Assembly (NCBI RefSeq): GCF_031177825.1
Contig: NZ_JAPSKE010000032.1
Location: forward strand, 1-63,583
Direction: 5' to 3'
Length of the DNA: 63,583 bases
DNA from: Paenibacillus sp.
Lineage (GTDB): Bacteria; Bacillota; Bacilli; Paenibacillales; YIM-B00363
Positions 48,318-57,574 of this stretch are shown piece after piece; the stretch's first letter is position 1, and each line of letters begins with the position of its first letter. A program made the translations under genes and the position numbers. Under the pieces are notes generated by a model that searched no databases, was not told where the DNA came from, and saw only the letters and a list, made by a program, of their open reading frames with translations.

Positions 48318-49316
48318 ATGCTTCAATACATGCTGAGAAGAATCGTGCTGGTCATTCCCGTCGTCTTCTTGATATCCATTATCGTGTTCTATATCATCCA
48401 GCTTCCGCCCGGCGATTACGTGTCCAACTACGCGGCGAAGATGTCCGTCGCCGGCGACGTCATGTCGCAGGAGGACATGGATAAGATGCGCGCGACGCTC
48501 GGTCTCGATCGCCCGCTCTACGAGCAGTACTTCCTGTGGATAAAAAATATCTTGCTGCACGGCGACTTCGGATTTTCCTTCAATTACAACAAGCCGGTCA
48601 CCGCCGTCATCAGTCAATATATGGGTCTCACGCTCGTCGTGTCCCTCGTTACGATGGCGTTCCAGTACCTCGTCGCGATTCCGGTCGGTATTTATTGCGC
48701 CGTCAAGCAGTATTCGGCGGGAGATTATTTCTTCTCCGGACTGAGCTTCCTCGGCATGGCGACGCCGAACTTCCTCATGGCGATCATCTTGATGTACCTG
48801 TCGTACACTTGGTTCGGCGATCCGCTGCTCGGCTTGTTCTCGAGCGAATACGCGAACGCCCCGTGGTCGTACGACAAGATGGTCGATCTGGCGAAGCACT
48901 TGGTGATCCCGGTCATCGTCATCGGCCTTGCGAGCACCGCGGACCTCATCCGCGTCATGCGGGGGCAGATGCTGGACGAATTGAATAAGCCCAACGTCGT
49001 CACGGCGCGGGCGAAAGGACTGTCCGAGACGAAAATTTTGTTCAAGTATCCGACGCGCGCGGCGCTCAATCCGATCGTCAGCACGTTCGGTTGGTCGCTC
49101 ACGTCGATCTTCACCGGTTCCACGATTACGGCGATCGTGCTGAACCTGCCGATCCAAGGTCCGGTCATGTACCAGGCGCTGCTCGGGCAAGACATGTACT
49201 TGGCCGGCTCGTGGCTGTTGTTCATGGCGCTCCTGACCGTCGTCGGGACGCTCATCTCCGACATCCTTCTCGCGTGGCTGGATCCAAAAATTCGAACCGA
49301 ATTCAGGGGAATGTAG
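48318..49316 (+). CDS. ABC transporter permease (DppB/OppB-type)
   Basis: 332 residues from the ATG at 48318; an in-frame GTG at 48309 lies closer to GGAGAGG and is possible. Six transmembrane helices; the N-terminus MLQYMLRRIVLVIPVVFLIS is typical of OppB. The EAA loop touching the ATPases is around VVTARAKGLSETKILFKYPTR. It forms the channel with the product at 49319. Confidence 0.93.
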   Translation: MLQYMLRRIVLVIPVVFLISIIVFYIIQLPPGDYVSNYAAKMSVAGDVMSQEDMDKMRATLGLDRPLYEQYFLWIKNILLHGDFGFSFNYNKPVTAVISQYMGLTLVVSLVTMAFQYLVAIPVGIYCAVKQYSAGDYFFSGLSFLGMATPNFLMAIILMYLSYTWFGDPLLGLFSSEYANAPWSYDKMVDLAKHLVIPVIVIGLASTADLIRVMRGQMLDELNKPNVVTARAKGLSETKILFKYPTRAALNPIVSTFGWSLTSIFTGSTITAIVLNLPIQGPVMYQALLGQDMYLAGSWLLFMALLTVVGTLISDILLAWLDPKIRTEFRGM

Positions 49317-49318
49317 CG

Positions 49319-50464
49319 ATGAGTATGATACCGGTTTTTGGGAAACGACGCGCCGAAGCCGCGGCTCCCGCGAAGACGAAGGACGCCAACTACAGCTCGC
49401 AATGGCGGCTGATGTACCTGCGTTTCAAGAAGCATAAGCTGGCCCGCATCAGCCTGATCGTGCTCGGCTTGCTGTATGCGGTCGCCGTATTCGCAAGATT
49501 TATCGCCCCGTACGGGCTGGAAAGCTACGACAGCAAGTACGTGAACGCGCCGCCGATGATGCCTCGTTTCGTCGACGCGGAGGGAAAGTTTCATCTGCAG
49601 CCGTTCGTCTACGAGCTGAAGTCGGAGCGCGATCCCGAGACGATGCGCAAGAAGTTCGTTTCGAACGAGGAAGTGCGCTACCCGATCAAGCTGTTCGCGC
49701 GAGGAGAGGAATACAAGTTCCTAGGCTTGTTCCCGACGACGATTCATCTGTTCGGCGTAGAGGAGCCGGGACGGCTGTTCCTGCTCGGCACCGACGGGAT
49801 GGGGCGCGATCTGTTCTCCCGCGTCGTGCTCGGCAGCCAAATTTCGCTCAGCATTCCGATCGTCGGCGTCGGCATCAGCTTCGTGCTCGGGCTGTTCATC
49901 GGAGGCGTCTCCGGTTACTTCGGCGGGCGACTCGACTCGTTCATCCAGCGCGTCATCGAGGTCATTCGCTCGTTCCCGACGCTGCCGCTCTGGATGGCGC
50001 TGTCCGCCGCGATTCCGCCGCGCATTCCGGTCGTCACGATGTACCTGTACATCGTCATCATCCTCGCGTTCATCGGATGGACCGATCTCGCGCGGGTCGT
50101 ACGCGGGAAGTTCATCTCGCTGAAGAACGAGGATTACGTCTTGTCGGCGAAGATCGCCGGCGTCAGCGATACGAAGATCATCGTGCGTCACCTCGTTCCA
50201 GGCTTCATCAGCTATCTCGTCGTCGCGACGACGCTGGCGATTCCCGGCATGATCCTCGGGGAGACGGCGATGAGCTTCCTCGGTCTCGGCATTCGGTCGC
50301 CCGCGACGAGCTGGGGCGTACTGCTCCAAGAGGCGCAGAAGATCGAGAACGTCGCGTTGTATCCTTGGAAGCTGATTCCGCTCGGCGTCGTCGTCGCGAC
50401 GGTGCTGACGTTTAACTTCTTGGGCGACGGCATGCGGGACGCCGCCGATCCTTATAAGAAATGA
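49319..50464 (+). CDS. ABC transporter permease (DppC/OppC-type)
   Basis: 381 residues, ATG two bases after the previous stop, AGGGG upstream. A long soluble insert (~60-155) follows the first transmembrane helix, as in many oligosaccharide-type OppC proteins. LLGTDGMGRDLFSRVVLGSQ is the family's conserved loop; the EAA motif is near EDYVLSAKIAGVSDTKIIVR. It ends overlapping the next gene by ATGA. Confidence 0.93.
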   Translation: MSMIPVFGKRRAEAAAPAKTKDANYSSQWRLMYLRFKKHKLARISLIVLGLLYAVAVFARFIAPYGLESYDSKYVNAPPMMPRFVDAEGKFHLQPFVYELKSERDPETMRKKFVSNEEVRYPIKLFARGEEYKFLGLFPTTIHLFGVEEPGRLFLLGTDGMGRDLFSRVVLGSQISLSIPIVGVGISFVLGLFIGGVSGYFGGRLDSFIQRVIEVIRSFPTLPLWMALSAAIPPRIPVVTMYLYIVIILAFIGWTDLARVVRGKFISLKNEDYVLSAKIAGVSDTKIIVRHLVPGFISYLVVATTLAIPGMILGETAMSFLGLGIRSPATSWGVLLQEAQKIENVALYPWKLIPLGVVVATVLTFNFLGDGMRDAADPYKK

Positions 50465-51510
50465 GGGAGAGCATGACGACAACTCGCGAATCGGCGGCTC
50501 CGGCCGCGCCGCTGCTGTCGGTGAGGGATCTGCGCATCCGCATCGAGATGGATAACGGGGTCATGCACGCGGTGGACGGCGTCGACTTCGACATTAAGAA
50601 GGGACAGACGCTCGGGCTCGTCGGGGAATCCGGCTGCGGCAAGAGCCTGACGAGCCGGGCGATTCTCGGGCTGAACCCGAAGGAGTGCGAGACGACGGGA
50701 AGCATCCGGTTCCGCTCCCCGGGCGAAAGTTCCGGCGACAAGGAAGGCGACGGCGTGGACATCGTCTCGCTCGATCCGACCGGCCGCCGCATCCGCTCGA
50801 TCCGCGGACGACAAATTTCGATGATCTTCCAGGAGCCCATGACGGCGTTCTCGCCGATGTACACGATCGGCAATCAGATCGTCGAGGCGATCCGGCAGCA
50901 TCGGACGAAGGACAAGAAGATCGCGAAGCGCATCGCCCTCGAGATGCTGAGCAAGGTCGGCATCTCCGACGAGGCGAAGCGGTTCGATCAATTTCCGCAC
51001 GAATTTTCCGGAGGGATGCGGCAGCGGGCGATGATCTCGATGGCCTTATCCTGCAATCCGGAGCTGCTCATCGCCGACGAGCCGACGACGGCGCTCGACG
51101 TGACGATCCAGGCGCAGGTGCTCGATCTGATGAAGTCGCTGCAGGCCGAATTCGGCATGGCGATCTTATTGGTGACGCACGACCTCGGCATTATCGCGGA
51201 GATGTGCGACGAGGTGGCGGTCATGTACCTCGGGAAGATCGTCGAGCAAGCGCCGGTGAAGGAGCTGTTCGCGAACCCGAAGCATCCGTACACGAAGGGG
51301 CTGCTGAAGTCGATGCCGCGCCTCGGGGGAACCAAGAAGCGGCTCGATTCGATCGAAGGCTCCGTACCGCTGCCGATCGACATGCCGCCGATGTGCGGCT
51401 TCTACGACCGGTGCAAGGATCGAATCGAAGGCGTTTGCAACGCGCGCGCCGTTCCGCAGACGCACGTCGGGGAGCGGCATACGGTCAGATGCTTCCTATA
51501 TTCGGAGTAA
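50461..51510 (+). CDS. ABC transporter ATP-binding protein (OppD-type)
   Basis: 349 residues from the ATG overlapping the upstream stop; a second in-frame ATG at 50473 has GAGGGAGAG and is an alternative. Walker A GESGCGKS, signature FSGGMRQR, Walker B LLIADEPTTALD, H-loop VTHDLGII. The C-terminal Cys cluster (MCGFYDRCKDR..C) is the OppD iron-sulfur/zinc region. Couples ATP hydrolysis to import. Confidence 0.95.
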   Translation: MRESMTTTRESAAPAAPLLSVRDLRIRIEMDNGVMHAVDGVDFDIKKGQTLGLVGESGCGKSLTSRAILGLNPKECETTGSIRFRSPGESSGDKEGDGVDIVSLDPTGRRIRSIRGRQISMIFQEPMTAFSPMYTIGNQIVEAIRQHRTKDKKIAKRIALEMLSKVGISDEAKRFDQFPHEFSGGMRQRAMISMALSCNPELLIADEPTTALDVTIQAQVLDLMKSLQAEFGMAILLVTHDLGIIAEMCDEVAVMYLGKIVEQAPVKELFANPKHPYTKGLLKSMPRLGGTKKRLDSIEGSVPLPIDMPPMCGFYDRCKDRIEGVCNARAVPQTHVGERHTVRCFLYSE

Positions 51511-51529
51511 AGCGAGGTGTGATACGCCC

Positions 51530-52546
51530 ATGGTCCAACCGATCTTGGAAGTGAAACGGCTCAGCAAGGACTACCGGGTAGAGTCCAAGGCCCGAGGGCT
51601 GTTTCGGAAACCGTCGTACGTCCGGGTGCTGGACGAGATTTCGTTCGAGCTGCACGAGGGGGAGACGTTAAGCGTCGTCGGGGAATCGGGCTGCGGCAAG
51701 ACGACGCTCGGCCGCTGCATCGTGCGCGGCATCGAAGCGAGCGAAGGCGAAGCGCTTTACGTCGCGGAAGGCGGCGAGCGCGTCGACTACTTGAAACTGA
51801 AGGGGAAGGACGCGAAGAAATATCGCAAGGACATCCAGATGATTTTCCAAGATCCGTATTCTTCGCTCAGTCCGCGGATGAGCGTGTTCGACATTATCTC
51901 CGAGCCGCTCGTCGCCTCGCGGAAGCTTAGCCGCGCGGAGGTCGAAGAGAAAGTGACGGACATCGCCGCGAAGACGGGGCTGAACGTCAATTATTTGCGC
52001 CGGTACCCGCATGCGTTCTCGGGCGGTCAGCGGCAGCGGATCGCCATCGCCCGCGCGCTCGTCTCGCGGCCGCGGCTCGTCGTCTGCGACGAGGCGGTGT
52101 CCGCGCTCGACGTCTCGATTCAGGCGCAGATCATCAATTTGTTGAAGGATCTCCAGGAGCAGTTCGGCATCACGTACGTGTTTATTTCTCACGATCTGTC
52201 GGTCGTGCAGAACATCTCGGACCGCGTGGCCGTCATGCATCTCGGGAAAATCGTAGAGCTCGCTCCGGTCGCGTCGTTGTTCGCGCGGCCGCGTCATCCG
52301 TATTCGGAGGCGCTCATGTCCGCCGTGCCGCAGCCGGATCCGGAGCGGAAGAAGGAGCGCATCATTCTGGAAGGCGAGGTGCCGAATCCGGCGAATCCGC
52401 CGAGCGGCTGTCACTTCCATCCGAGATGTCCTTATAAGACGGAACGCTGCGCGCTGGAGGCGCCGCGGCTGCAAGAGATCGGAGAAGGTCATCACGCGGC
52501 TTGCCATTACGCGGAACAGCTTACATTACGGGGGGTTAACGCATGA
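51530..52546 (+). CDS. ABC transporter ATP-binding protein (OppF-type)
   Basis: 338 residues, ATG with GAGGTG upstream. Walker A GESGCGKT, signature FSGGQRQR, Walker B LVVCDEAVSALD (an Ala where OppF normally has Pro, frequent in the family), H-loop ISHDLSVV and the C-terminal CHFHPRCPYKTERC Cys set. Its stop overlaps the HAD gene start by ATGA. Confidence 0.95.
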   Translation: MVQPILEVKRLSKDYRVESKARGLFRKPSYVRVLDEISFELHEGETLSVVGESGCGKTTLGRCIVRGIEASEGEALYVAEGGERVDYLKLKGKDAKKYRKDIQMIFQDPYSSLSPRMSVFDIISEPLVASRKLSRAEVEEKVTDIAAKTGLNVNYLRRYPHAFSGGQRQRIAIARALVSRPRLVVCDEAVSALDVSIQAQIINLLKDLQEQFGITYVFISHDLSVVQNISDRVAVMHLGKIVELAPVASLFARPRHPYSEALMSAVPQPDPERKKERIILEGEVPNPANPPSGCHFHPRCPYKTERCALEAPRLQEIGEGHHAACHYAEQLTLRGVNA

Positions 52547-53124
52547 ACGGATCCGGAACGAAGGATGAAAAGCGATTGATCGTGTTTCTGGATTGCGGCG
52601 ACACGATCATCGACGAAGGCACCGAGGTTCGCGACGAGCACGACATCGTCATCGAAGGGAAGGTCATTCCCGGCGCGGACGTCATGGTGAAGACGCTGGC
52701 GGAACGGGGCTATCGGCTCGCCCTCGTCGCGGACGGGCGGGCGCAGTCGTTCGTGAACCTGCTTACGATGAACGGCGTGTACGACTGCTTCGAGACGATG
52801 ATTTATTCGGAGCCGATCAAGGCGTCGAAGCCGAGCCCGCGCATGTTCAAGGCGGCGATCGGGGCAATGGATTTAAGCGAGCGGGACGTAGGCCGCATCG
52901 TGATGCTCGGCAATAACTTAAGCCGGGACGTGAAAGGCGCGAACGCGATGGGCATGATCAGCGTACACCTGGATTGGACGCCGAGGTATCCGAAAGTGCC
53001 TGCGGACGCGTCGGAGACGCCGATGTATACGGTGTCCGACCCGATGGAATTCGTGGAGCTGGTCGAACGGTTGAACGCGGCGCTGACGGCTTCCGAAGCG
53101 AGTTCCGCGAGCACGGCGTCTTGA
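52543..53124 (+). CDS. HAD-superfamily hydrolase
   Basis: 193 residues, ATG overlapping the oppF stop. Motif I reads FLDCGDTIID: the nucleophile Asp and the second Asp are present as D-x-G-D-T (usually D-x-D-x-T/V, so the acid/base Asp is one place later). Motif III Lys is in KASKPSPRMF and motif IV in GNNLSRDVKGANAMG. It is short (no large cap). A sugar-phosphate phosphatase role is inferred from the transporter-regulator setting. Confidence 0.85.
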   Translation: MNGSGTKDEKRLIVFLDCGDTIIDEGTEVRDEHDIVIEGKVIPGADVMVKTLAERGYRLALVADGRAQSFVNLLTMNGVYDCFETMIYSEPIKASKPSPRMFKAAIGAMDLSERDVGRIVMLGNNLSRDVKGANAMGMISVHLDWTPRYPKVPADASETPMYTVSDPMEFVELVERLNAALTASEASSASTAS

Positions 53125-53140
53125 GAGGAAGAGCGGCGCC

Positions 53141-54199
53141 GTGAGCAAAATCGATGAAGTGGCGAAGCTGGCGCGGGTGTCCAAGGGGACGGTATCGAAC
53201 GTGTTCAGCCAGAAGCGCCCGACCAGCAAGGAAGTGACGGAACGCGTGCTGCGCGCGTCCCGAGAGCTGAACTACGTACCCAATCAAATCGCTCGGAGCT
53301 TAGTGACGAAGCGGACGATGGCGATCGGGCTGACGATCCCGCACGGCCGGTTCTTCTTCAGCGCTTTCCATACGCAATTCATTAACAGCGTCGTGCTCGA
53401 GGCGGCTCGGTACGGCTATCGCGTGCTGCTGGACATGATTCCGGCGCAGGACATCGCGACGCCGTTCCTAGCCAGCTATCCGATCGACGGCGCGGTCGTC
53501 ATGGACCCGCGGGAATCGGACGATCGCATCGAGCTGATGCAGCGGGAGGGCATTCCGTTCGTGACGATCGGCCGGGTTCAGGCGGCGGACGCTCCGACGC
53601 CAACGCCGACGGTCGACAACGACAATCGAAAGATCGTGCGCGACATATGCGATTATTTGTTCGCGCTCGGCCACCGCGGGATCTCTTTCCTGAACGCGGG
53701 CGTCTCGACGACGGTGGCGGCCGACCGCCGAGAGAGCTTCCTCGAAGCGATGGCGGGCCGAGGCGTCCGGATCGAGCCGTGGATGATGTTCCACAAGCCG
53801 GAGCTGTCCGACGAACGGTATTCCAACTACGGCTACGAGGAAACCAAGCGGGTGATCGAAGCTTCGGACGGACGGGCGACCGCCTTCATCGCGGACGACG
53901 ACCGGACGGCGTTCGGCTGCCTGCACGCGCTGAAGGAGCTTGGCCTCGACGTCCCGAACGACGTCTCCGTCTTCGTCATCTGCGGCGACGATTCGATGCT
54001 GACGCGGTCGACGCCTGCGCTGACGAGCATGGATCTTCGGCCGGCTGACCTCGGCGCGCGAGCGGTGACGACGCTGCTGCGCATGCTGGGCATCGTCGAC
54101 GGGGACGTCGACGAGCGATGCATCGTGGATTGCGGGATCGTCGAACGGAGTTCCTGCGCGGCCGTTCCGGATCAAGGGAGGAATCGGGATGAGCGATAA
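53141..54199 (+). CDS. LacI-family regulator of the ABC operon
   Basis: 352 residues from GTG with GAGGAAGAG upstream. The LacI helix-turn-helix reads MSKIDEVAKLARVSKGTVSN and the hinge NYVPNQIARSLVTKRTMAIG. Residues ~60-340 are the effector-binding part (FIADDDRTAFGCLHALKELG, VFVICGDDSM). It closes the transporter operon. The 16-bp LacI-type palindrome at 46076-46091 is its probable site, giving autoregulation together with substrate uptake. Confidence 0.92.
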   Translation: MSKIDEVAKLARVSKGTVSNVFSQKRPTSKEVTERVLRASRELNYVPNQIARSLVTKRTMAIGLTIPHGRFFFSAFHTQFINSVVLEAARYGYRVLLDMIPAQDIATPFLASYPIDGAVVMDPRESDDRIELMQREGIPFVTIGRVQAADAPTPTPTVDNDNRKIVRDICDYLFALGHRGISFLNAGVSTTVAADRRESFLEAMAGRGVRIEPWMMFHKPELSDERYSNYGYEETKRVIEASDGRATAFIADDDRTAFGCLHALKELGLDVPNDVSVFVICGDDSMLTRSTPALTSMDLRPADLGARAVTTLLRMLGIVDGDVDERCIVDCGIVERSSCAAVPDQGRNRDER

Positions 54200-54217
54200 C
54201 GCAAGGATGATGCGGTC

Positions 54218-54775
54218 ATGACGACGGGGGCGTGGTTCGGCGATTACGAGATCTACATCCGAATCCTCGTCAGCGGACTGCTGGGACTGTTGATCGGCTT
54301 CGACCGGACGCATAAGCATAAACCGGCCGGGGTGAAGACGTATATGTTCGTGACGGTGGCGTCGGCGTTGATCACGATCGTTTCGATCCAGAGCGTGTCC
54401 TATTACGGGCATATGCACGATCGGACGATGATGGATCCGATGCGGCTCGCGGCGCAGATCGTCACGGGACTCGGCTTCCTAGGAGCCGGGTTGATCATGA
54501 AGACGGGCTTCGAGGTGAAGGGGCTGACGTCGGCGGCCATGATCCTGTTCGCGGGCGGCGTCGGGATCGGCATCGGCGCGGGCTTCTACGGCATCGTCTG
54601 CTTTACCGTCGCCGCCGCCTTCGTGCTCGTCCGAGTCGGGGGCTTTATCGAGAAGAAGGATCACGAATGGACGGAGCGGAGGCGAGAACAGGAGCGGGAT
54701 TGCGGGAACGCGCAAGGGCAGGCGCCGCTCGGCTCCGAACGGGAATCGCAAGGGCAAAGGAGCGAGACGGCATGA
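54218..54775 (+). CDS. MgtC/SapB-family membrane protein
   Basis: 185 residues, ATG. Four or five transmembrane helices in the first ~145 residues: ILVSGLLGLLIGFDRTHKHK and GLGFLGAGLIMKTGFEVKGL are MgtC hallmarks. A hydrophilic tail rich in Glu, Gln and Arg follows (~145-185). MgtC proteins act in magnesium/phosphate homeostasis; it overlaps the next gene by ATGA. Confidence 0.9.
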   Translation: MTTGAWFGDYEIYIRILVSGLLGLLIGFDRTHKHKPAGVKTYMFVTVASALITIVSIQSVSYYGHMHDRTMMDPMRLAAQIVTGLGFLGAGLIMKTGFEVKGLTSAAMILFAGGVGIGIGAGFYGIVCFTVAAAFVLVRVGGFIEKKDHEWTERRREQERDCGNAQGQAPLGSERESQGQRSETA

Positions 54776-55515
54776 ATCGGACGTGGATCGGGGCGCACAC
54801 CGGCTGCGGGGATGCGCCGGACAACACGTGGGCGTCTTATTTGGAAGGCGTCGCTTCCGGCGCCGACATCGTCGAAGTCGACGTGCTGACGGCGCGCGAC
54901 GGCACGCTTCTGCTGCTGCACGACGACAAGCCGGAGCTGAAGTCGCATGGGTTCGCGGAGCTGAACGAGCCTGGGCTTCGCGCGCGCGTCGCGCCGCGAC
55001 ACGGGGAGCATGAGCTGGCGAGGCTCGACGACGTGCTGCGCCATGCGGCCATGCATCGGATCCGGCTGAACCTCGATCTGAAGAGCCTGGAAGCGATCGA
55101 CCCGGCGTTGGCGCTCGTGCGCATGTACGGGGCGGAAGAGCTGGCGTTCGTCACGGGCTGCTCCGCGGGCATGCCCGAGCGGCACCCTGACGTGCCGGCG
55201 CTGTGGAACGCGCCGACGGCCGCGCCTCCCGCCGGGGAAGAACAAGCGTACGCCGAGGCGGTCTGCGAGACGGCGGTCCGGCTCGGGTATCGAGGGATCA
55301 ACCTGAACAAGGCGACGTGCTCGGAGACGGTCGTTCGCTCGGCGCAGGCGGCGGGACTGTCGGTTTGGGTGTACACGGTGAACGAGCCGGAGGAGATGCG
55401 TCGGTTCGCCGCGATGGGCGTCGACGCCATTACGACGAGACGCCCGAAGACGCTTCGCGAATGCTTGACGGCGGCGCGGACGATCTCGAAGGAAGACGAC
55501 GATTTACGACGTTAA
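54772..55515 (+). CDS. Glycerophosphodiester phosphodiesterase
   Basis: 247 residues from the ATG at 54772, AAAGGAG upstream, overlapping the MgtC stop. It hydrolyses glycerophosphodiesters to glycerol 3-phosphate and alcohols. GDPD barrel motifs: IGAHTGCGDAPDNTWASYLE (the family's HRG..PENT, here HTGCGDAPDNT, slightly altered), DIVEVDVLTARDGTLLLLHDD (E and D metal ligands, H), and LNLDLKS. The C-terminal end holds VWVYTVNEPEEMRRFAAMGV. The altered HRG motif, HTG, is unusual and could shift metal use. Confidence 0.88.
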   Translation: MNRTWIGAHTGCGDAPDNTWASYLEGVASGADIVEVDVLTARDGTLLLLHDDKPELKSHGFAELNEPGLRARVAPRHGEHELARLDDVLRHAAMHRIRLNLDLKSLEAIDPALALVRMYGAEELAFVTGCSAGMPERHPDVPALWNAPTAAPPAGEEQAYAEAVCETAVRLGYRGINLNKATCSETVVRSAQAAGLSVWVYTVNEPEEMRRFAAMGVDAITTRRPKTLRECLTAARTISKEDDDLRR

Positions 55516-55582
55516 CGACAGCTCGGCCCCGATTCGGTACAATGGAAGCGGATGGGAAACCGAAATCGGGGAGGATCTGCGA

Positions 55583-55867
55583 ATGGCGCAAATTCGAAGC
55601 AAGAGAGACGCGGGATCGTTTATGAACGCGTTCGAGGAGTGGGCGGCTTGGGACGATACGGGGGGCAAGCGGTATTTCGTCTTCGCGGACCGGGAGCGGG
55701 GCGGGAGCTGGACGCTTATGCGGTATCCGGACGGCGCCTGGACGATTCACGGCAAGGGCGAGACGTATTGCGACGACGGGGAGACGAAGCTGACGGCGGA
55801 AGAAGCTTGCGCATTCGTATGGAAGCATCGAGCGGCCGTCAATCGAGCGATAGGGGAAGCGGCATAA
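55583..55867 (+). CDS. Small conserved protein, unknown function (94 aa)
   Basis: The ATG follows GGGGAGG by eight bases. A TACAAT (-10) lies ~40 bases upstream with a weak ACGACA -35 at 17 bases. The product is a soluble alpha/beta protein with many aromatic residues (EEWAAWDD, GGSWTLMRYPDGAWTIHGKG). No named family is recognised. A terminator follows. Confidence 0.68.
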   Translation: MAQIRSKRDAGSFMNAFEEWAAWDDTGGKRYFVFADRERGGSWTLMRYPDGAWTIHGKGETYCDDGETKLTAEEACAFVWKHRAAVNRAIGEAA

Positions 55868-55882
55868 GAGGTAGTTCGTACG

Positions 55883-55926
55883 AGGTCCAAGGCGTTCCGT
55901 TTCGGCGGAGCGGCTTGGACCTTTCC
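55883..55926 (+). terminator. Terminator after the 94-aa gene
   Basis: AGGTCCAAG / CTTGGACCT form a 9-bp stem with a 22-base GC-rich inner part, followed by TTCCTTTT. Confidence 0.7.
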
Positions 55927-55997
55927 TTTTCGATATAGGTCTGATGGCGCGGGTCGTTAGATTCTCTTATAATGGAATGAAATAGAAAGAGAGGCTG

Positions 55998-57011
55998 GTG
56001 TTCGGAGTGGAGCTGGAGGAACGAGAATCGATTCAGCGTTGCATGCAAGGTCAGGCGTATTGCCCTGTCAATCTTCCTCGCGCGATTTGGTTTTGGACCG
56101 CCTTCGCGCTCGTCTCGGCGGCTTCCGCCGCCGTGAACTTGATCTGGCGCGATCCCGCGCTGCTGACGTTGTTCGCCATCCCGGCGATCTACCTCGGCTT
56201 GATCCGCATCCCCGTCGCGGCGTTCGTCGCCGCCAACGCGCTGTCGTGCGCGTTGATCGCGTTCGTCGCGGAAGGGGAAGCCGGCGGCGCCGTATCCGCG
56301 GCCGCCTTCCTCGCGATTTCGTGCTTGGCGAGGCGGATGGCCTCGACGTCCTTCCGGCACTACAGCCAGAAGCGGCAGTACGAGGAGCTGTTCATGGACA
56401 CGATGCTGTCGTTCGCGAAGAGCATCGATACGCGCGACCCGTATACGGCGTTCCATTCGCGCAACGTCGCGGGCTACGCCAAGCGCATCGCCGAGGAGCT
56501 GAAGCTGCCCGCGGCGCAGACGGAAGCCGTCTACTTGGCGGGACTCATTCACGACATCGGCAAGATCGGCACGCCGGAGCATATCTTAAGCAAGGAATCG
56601 CGATTGACCGAGGAAGAATACGAGATTATGAAGCTGCATCCGGAGGCCGGCTACAACATCATTAAAAATATCGCCCGGCTGCAGGAGCTCGGCATCGCCG
56701 ATATGGTGCGGCACCATCACGAACGCATCGACGGCAAGGGGTATCCGCACGGCTTGCGCGGGGACGCCATCCCGCTCGGCGCGCGCATCTTGGCGGCGGC
56801 GGACGCATTCGACGCGATGACGACGAACCGCTCGTACCGGCAGAAGCTTGCCGTAGAGACCGCGGCCGAGGAGCTTCGGCGCCACAGCGGCACGCAGTTC
56901 GATTCGGCGGTGGCGGACGCGTTCCTTCGGGCGCTCGCCCGCGACGGGACGCTGCAGACGCAGGAGGCGCCCCGCGGACAAGCGGCGTCGGCGCAGACGG
57001 CCGCGGGGTAA
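55998..57011 (+). CDS. Membrane-bound HD-GYP cyclic-di-GMP phosphodiesterase
   Basis: 337 residues from GTG after AGAGAGG (a second GTG at 56007 is possible). Four transmembrane helices at ~28-110, then an HD-GYP domain to ~320: HD at 185-186 in LIHDIGKIGTPEHIL, the HHHERIDGKGYPHGLRG segment with the GYP triad, and ADAFDAMTTNRSYRQ. All residues for cyclic-di-GMP hydrolysis to GMP are present. A TATAAT lies ~25 bases upstream. The protein ends in a polar Gln/Ala tail. Confidence 0.93.
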   Translation: MFGVELEERESIQRCMQGQAYCPVNLPRAIWFWTAFALVSAASAAVNLIWRDPALLTLFAIPAIYLGLIRIPVAAFVAANALSCALIAFVAEGEAGGAVSAAAFLAISCLARRMASTSFRHYSQKRQYEELFMDTMLSFAKSIDTRDPYTAFHSRNVAGYAKRIAEELKLPAAQTEAVYLAGLIHDIGKIGTPEHILSKESRLTEEEYEIMKLHPEAGYNIIKNIARLQELGIADMVRHHHERIDGKGYPHGLRGDAIPLGARILAAADAFDAMTTNRSYRQKLAVETAAEELRRHSGTQFDSAVADAFLRALARDGTLQTQEAPRGQAASAQTAAG

Positions 57012-57022
57012 GCGGCATACGG

Positions 57023-57055
57023 AACGATGTCCCGAGGGGCATCGTTTTTCTTTTT
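57023..57055 (+). terminator. Rho-independent terminator after the HD-GYP gene
   Basis: AACGATG-TCCCGAGGGG-CATCGTT followed by TTTTCTTTTT. Confidence 0.85.
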
Positions 57056-57190
57056 CTCGCATAGGGATGGAGTATGAACCTTAATAGATTGCTAGAGACG
57101 AAAAGGAGACTCCGCCCATGACCCCGCTCGACCAAACCGCTAGAAACATTACGGCTCGGCTACAACCTCGTCGTAACCGAGAGGCGTCCG

Positions 57191-57502
57191 GTGTACGTCC
57201 CGCTGCCGGACGCGGACCTGTTGTTTCTGCTCGCCGTCGCCCCAAGCACCGGAACGTTCCAAGCCGGCCTCGTTCGGTTGTCTAGCTGCCGCTTCGAAGA
57301 AGGGAAGGAGGAGCCGTCCCGACTGCCGGCGGAGAAGCTGTACGCGGCTTCGTTCGATTTCGTGAACGGGCTTCGCGCTTCCGTCGACGAGAGCCGTCTC
57401 GGCGCGTCCACGGCCGACGCGGTTCGCGCGGTGCACGAGGAACTGCAGGACATCTTCCGGCAGGTCGCGGACGCGCTGCTGAAACGAAGAAGCGAGGCAT
57501 AA
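57191..57502 (+). CDS. Small conserved protein, N-terminus disrupted
   Basis: 103 residues from the GTG at 57191. The same frame reads a natural N-terminus upstream (from 57125: RSTKPLETLRLGYNLVVTER...) and would be reached from the ATG at 57118 (with AAAGGAG in place) if one C were removed from the run CCCC at 57122-57125. So either the gene starts at GTG with a fair GAGAGG site, or a one-base insertion breaks a ~127-residue protein. Content: mixed alpha/beta with DLLFLLAVAPSTGTFQAGLV and a charged helical end. No family named. Confidence 0.6.
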   Translation: MYVPLPDADLLFLLAVAPSTGTFQAGLVRLSSCRFEEGKEEPSRLPAEKLYAASFDFVNGLRASVDESRLGASTADAVRAVHEELQDIFRQVADALLKRRSEA

Positions 57503-57574
57503 CCGAAGCTTGCGTCGATCGTTCGGGATGCTTGATAATGGGAGTATCTATTTACGAAACCGAGAGGGACTTCC

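Noticed and set aside
46245..49190. 981-codon open frame on the minus strand opposite the SBP and permease genes.
   Set aside because: Translation is Arg/His/Asp-rich, has no family features and mirrors the GC-rich codon pattern of the plus-strand genes. No ribosome site of its own.
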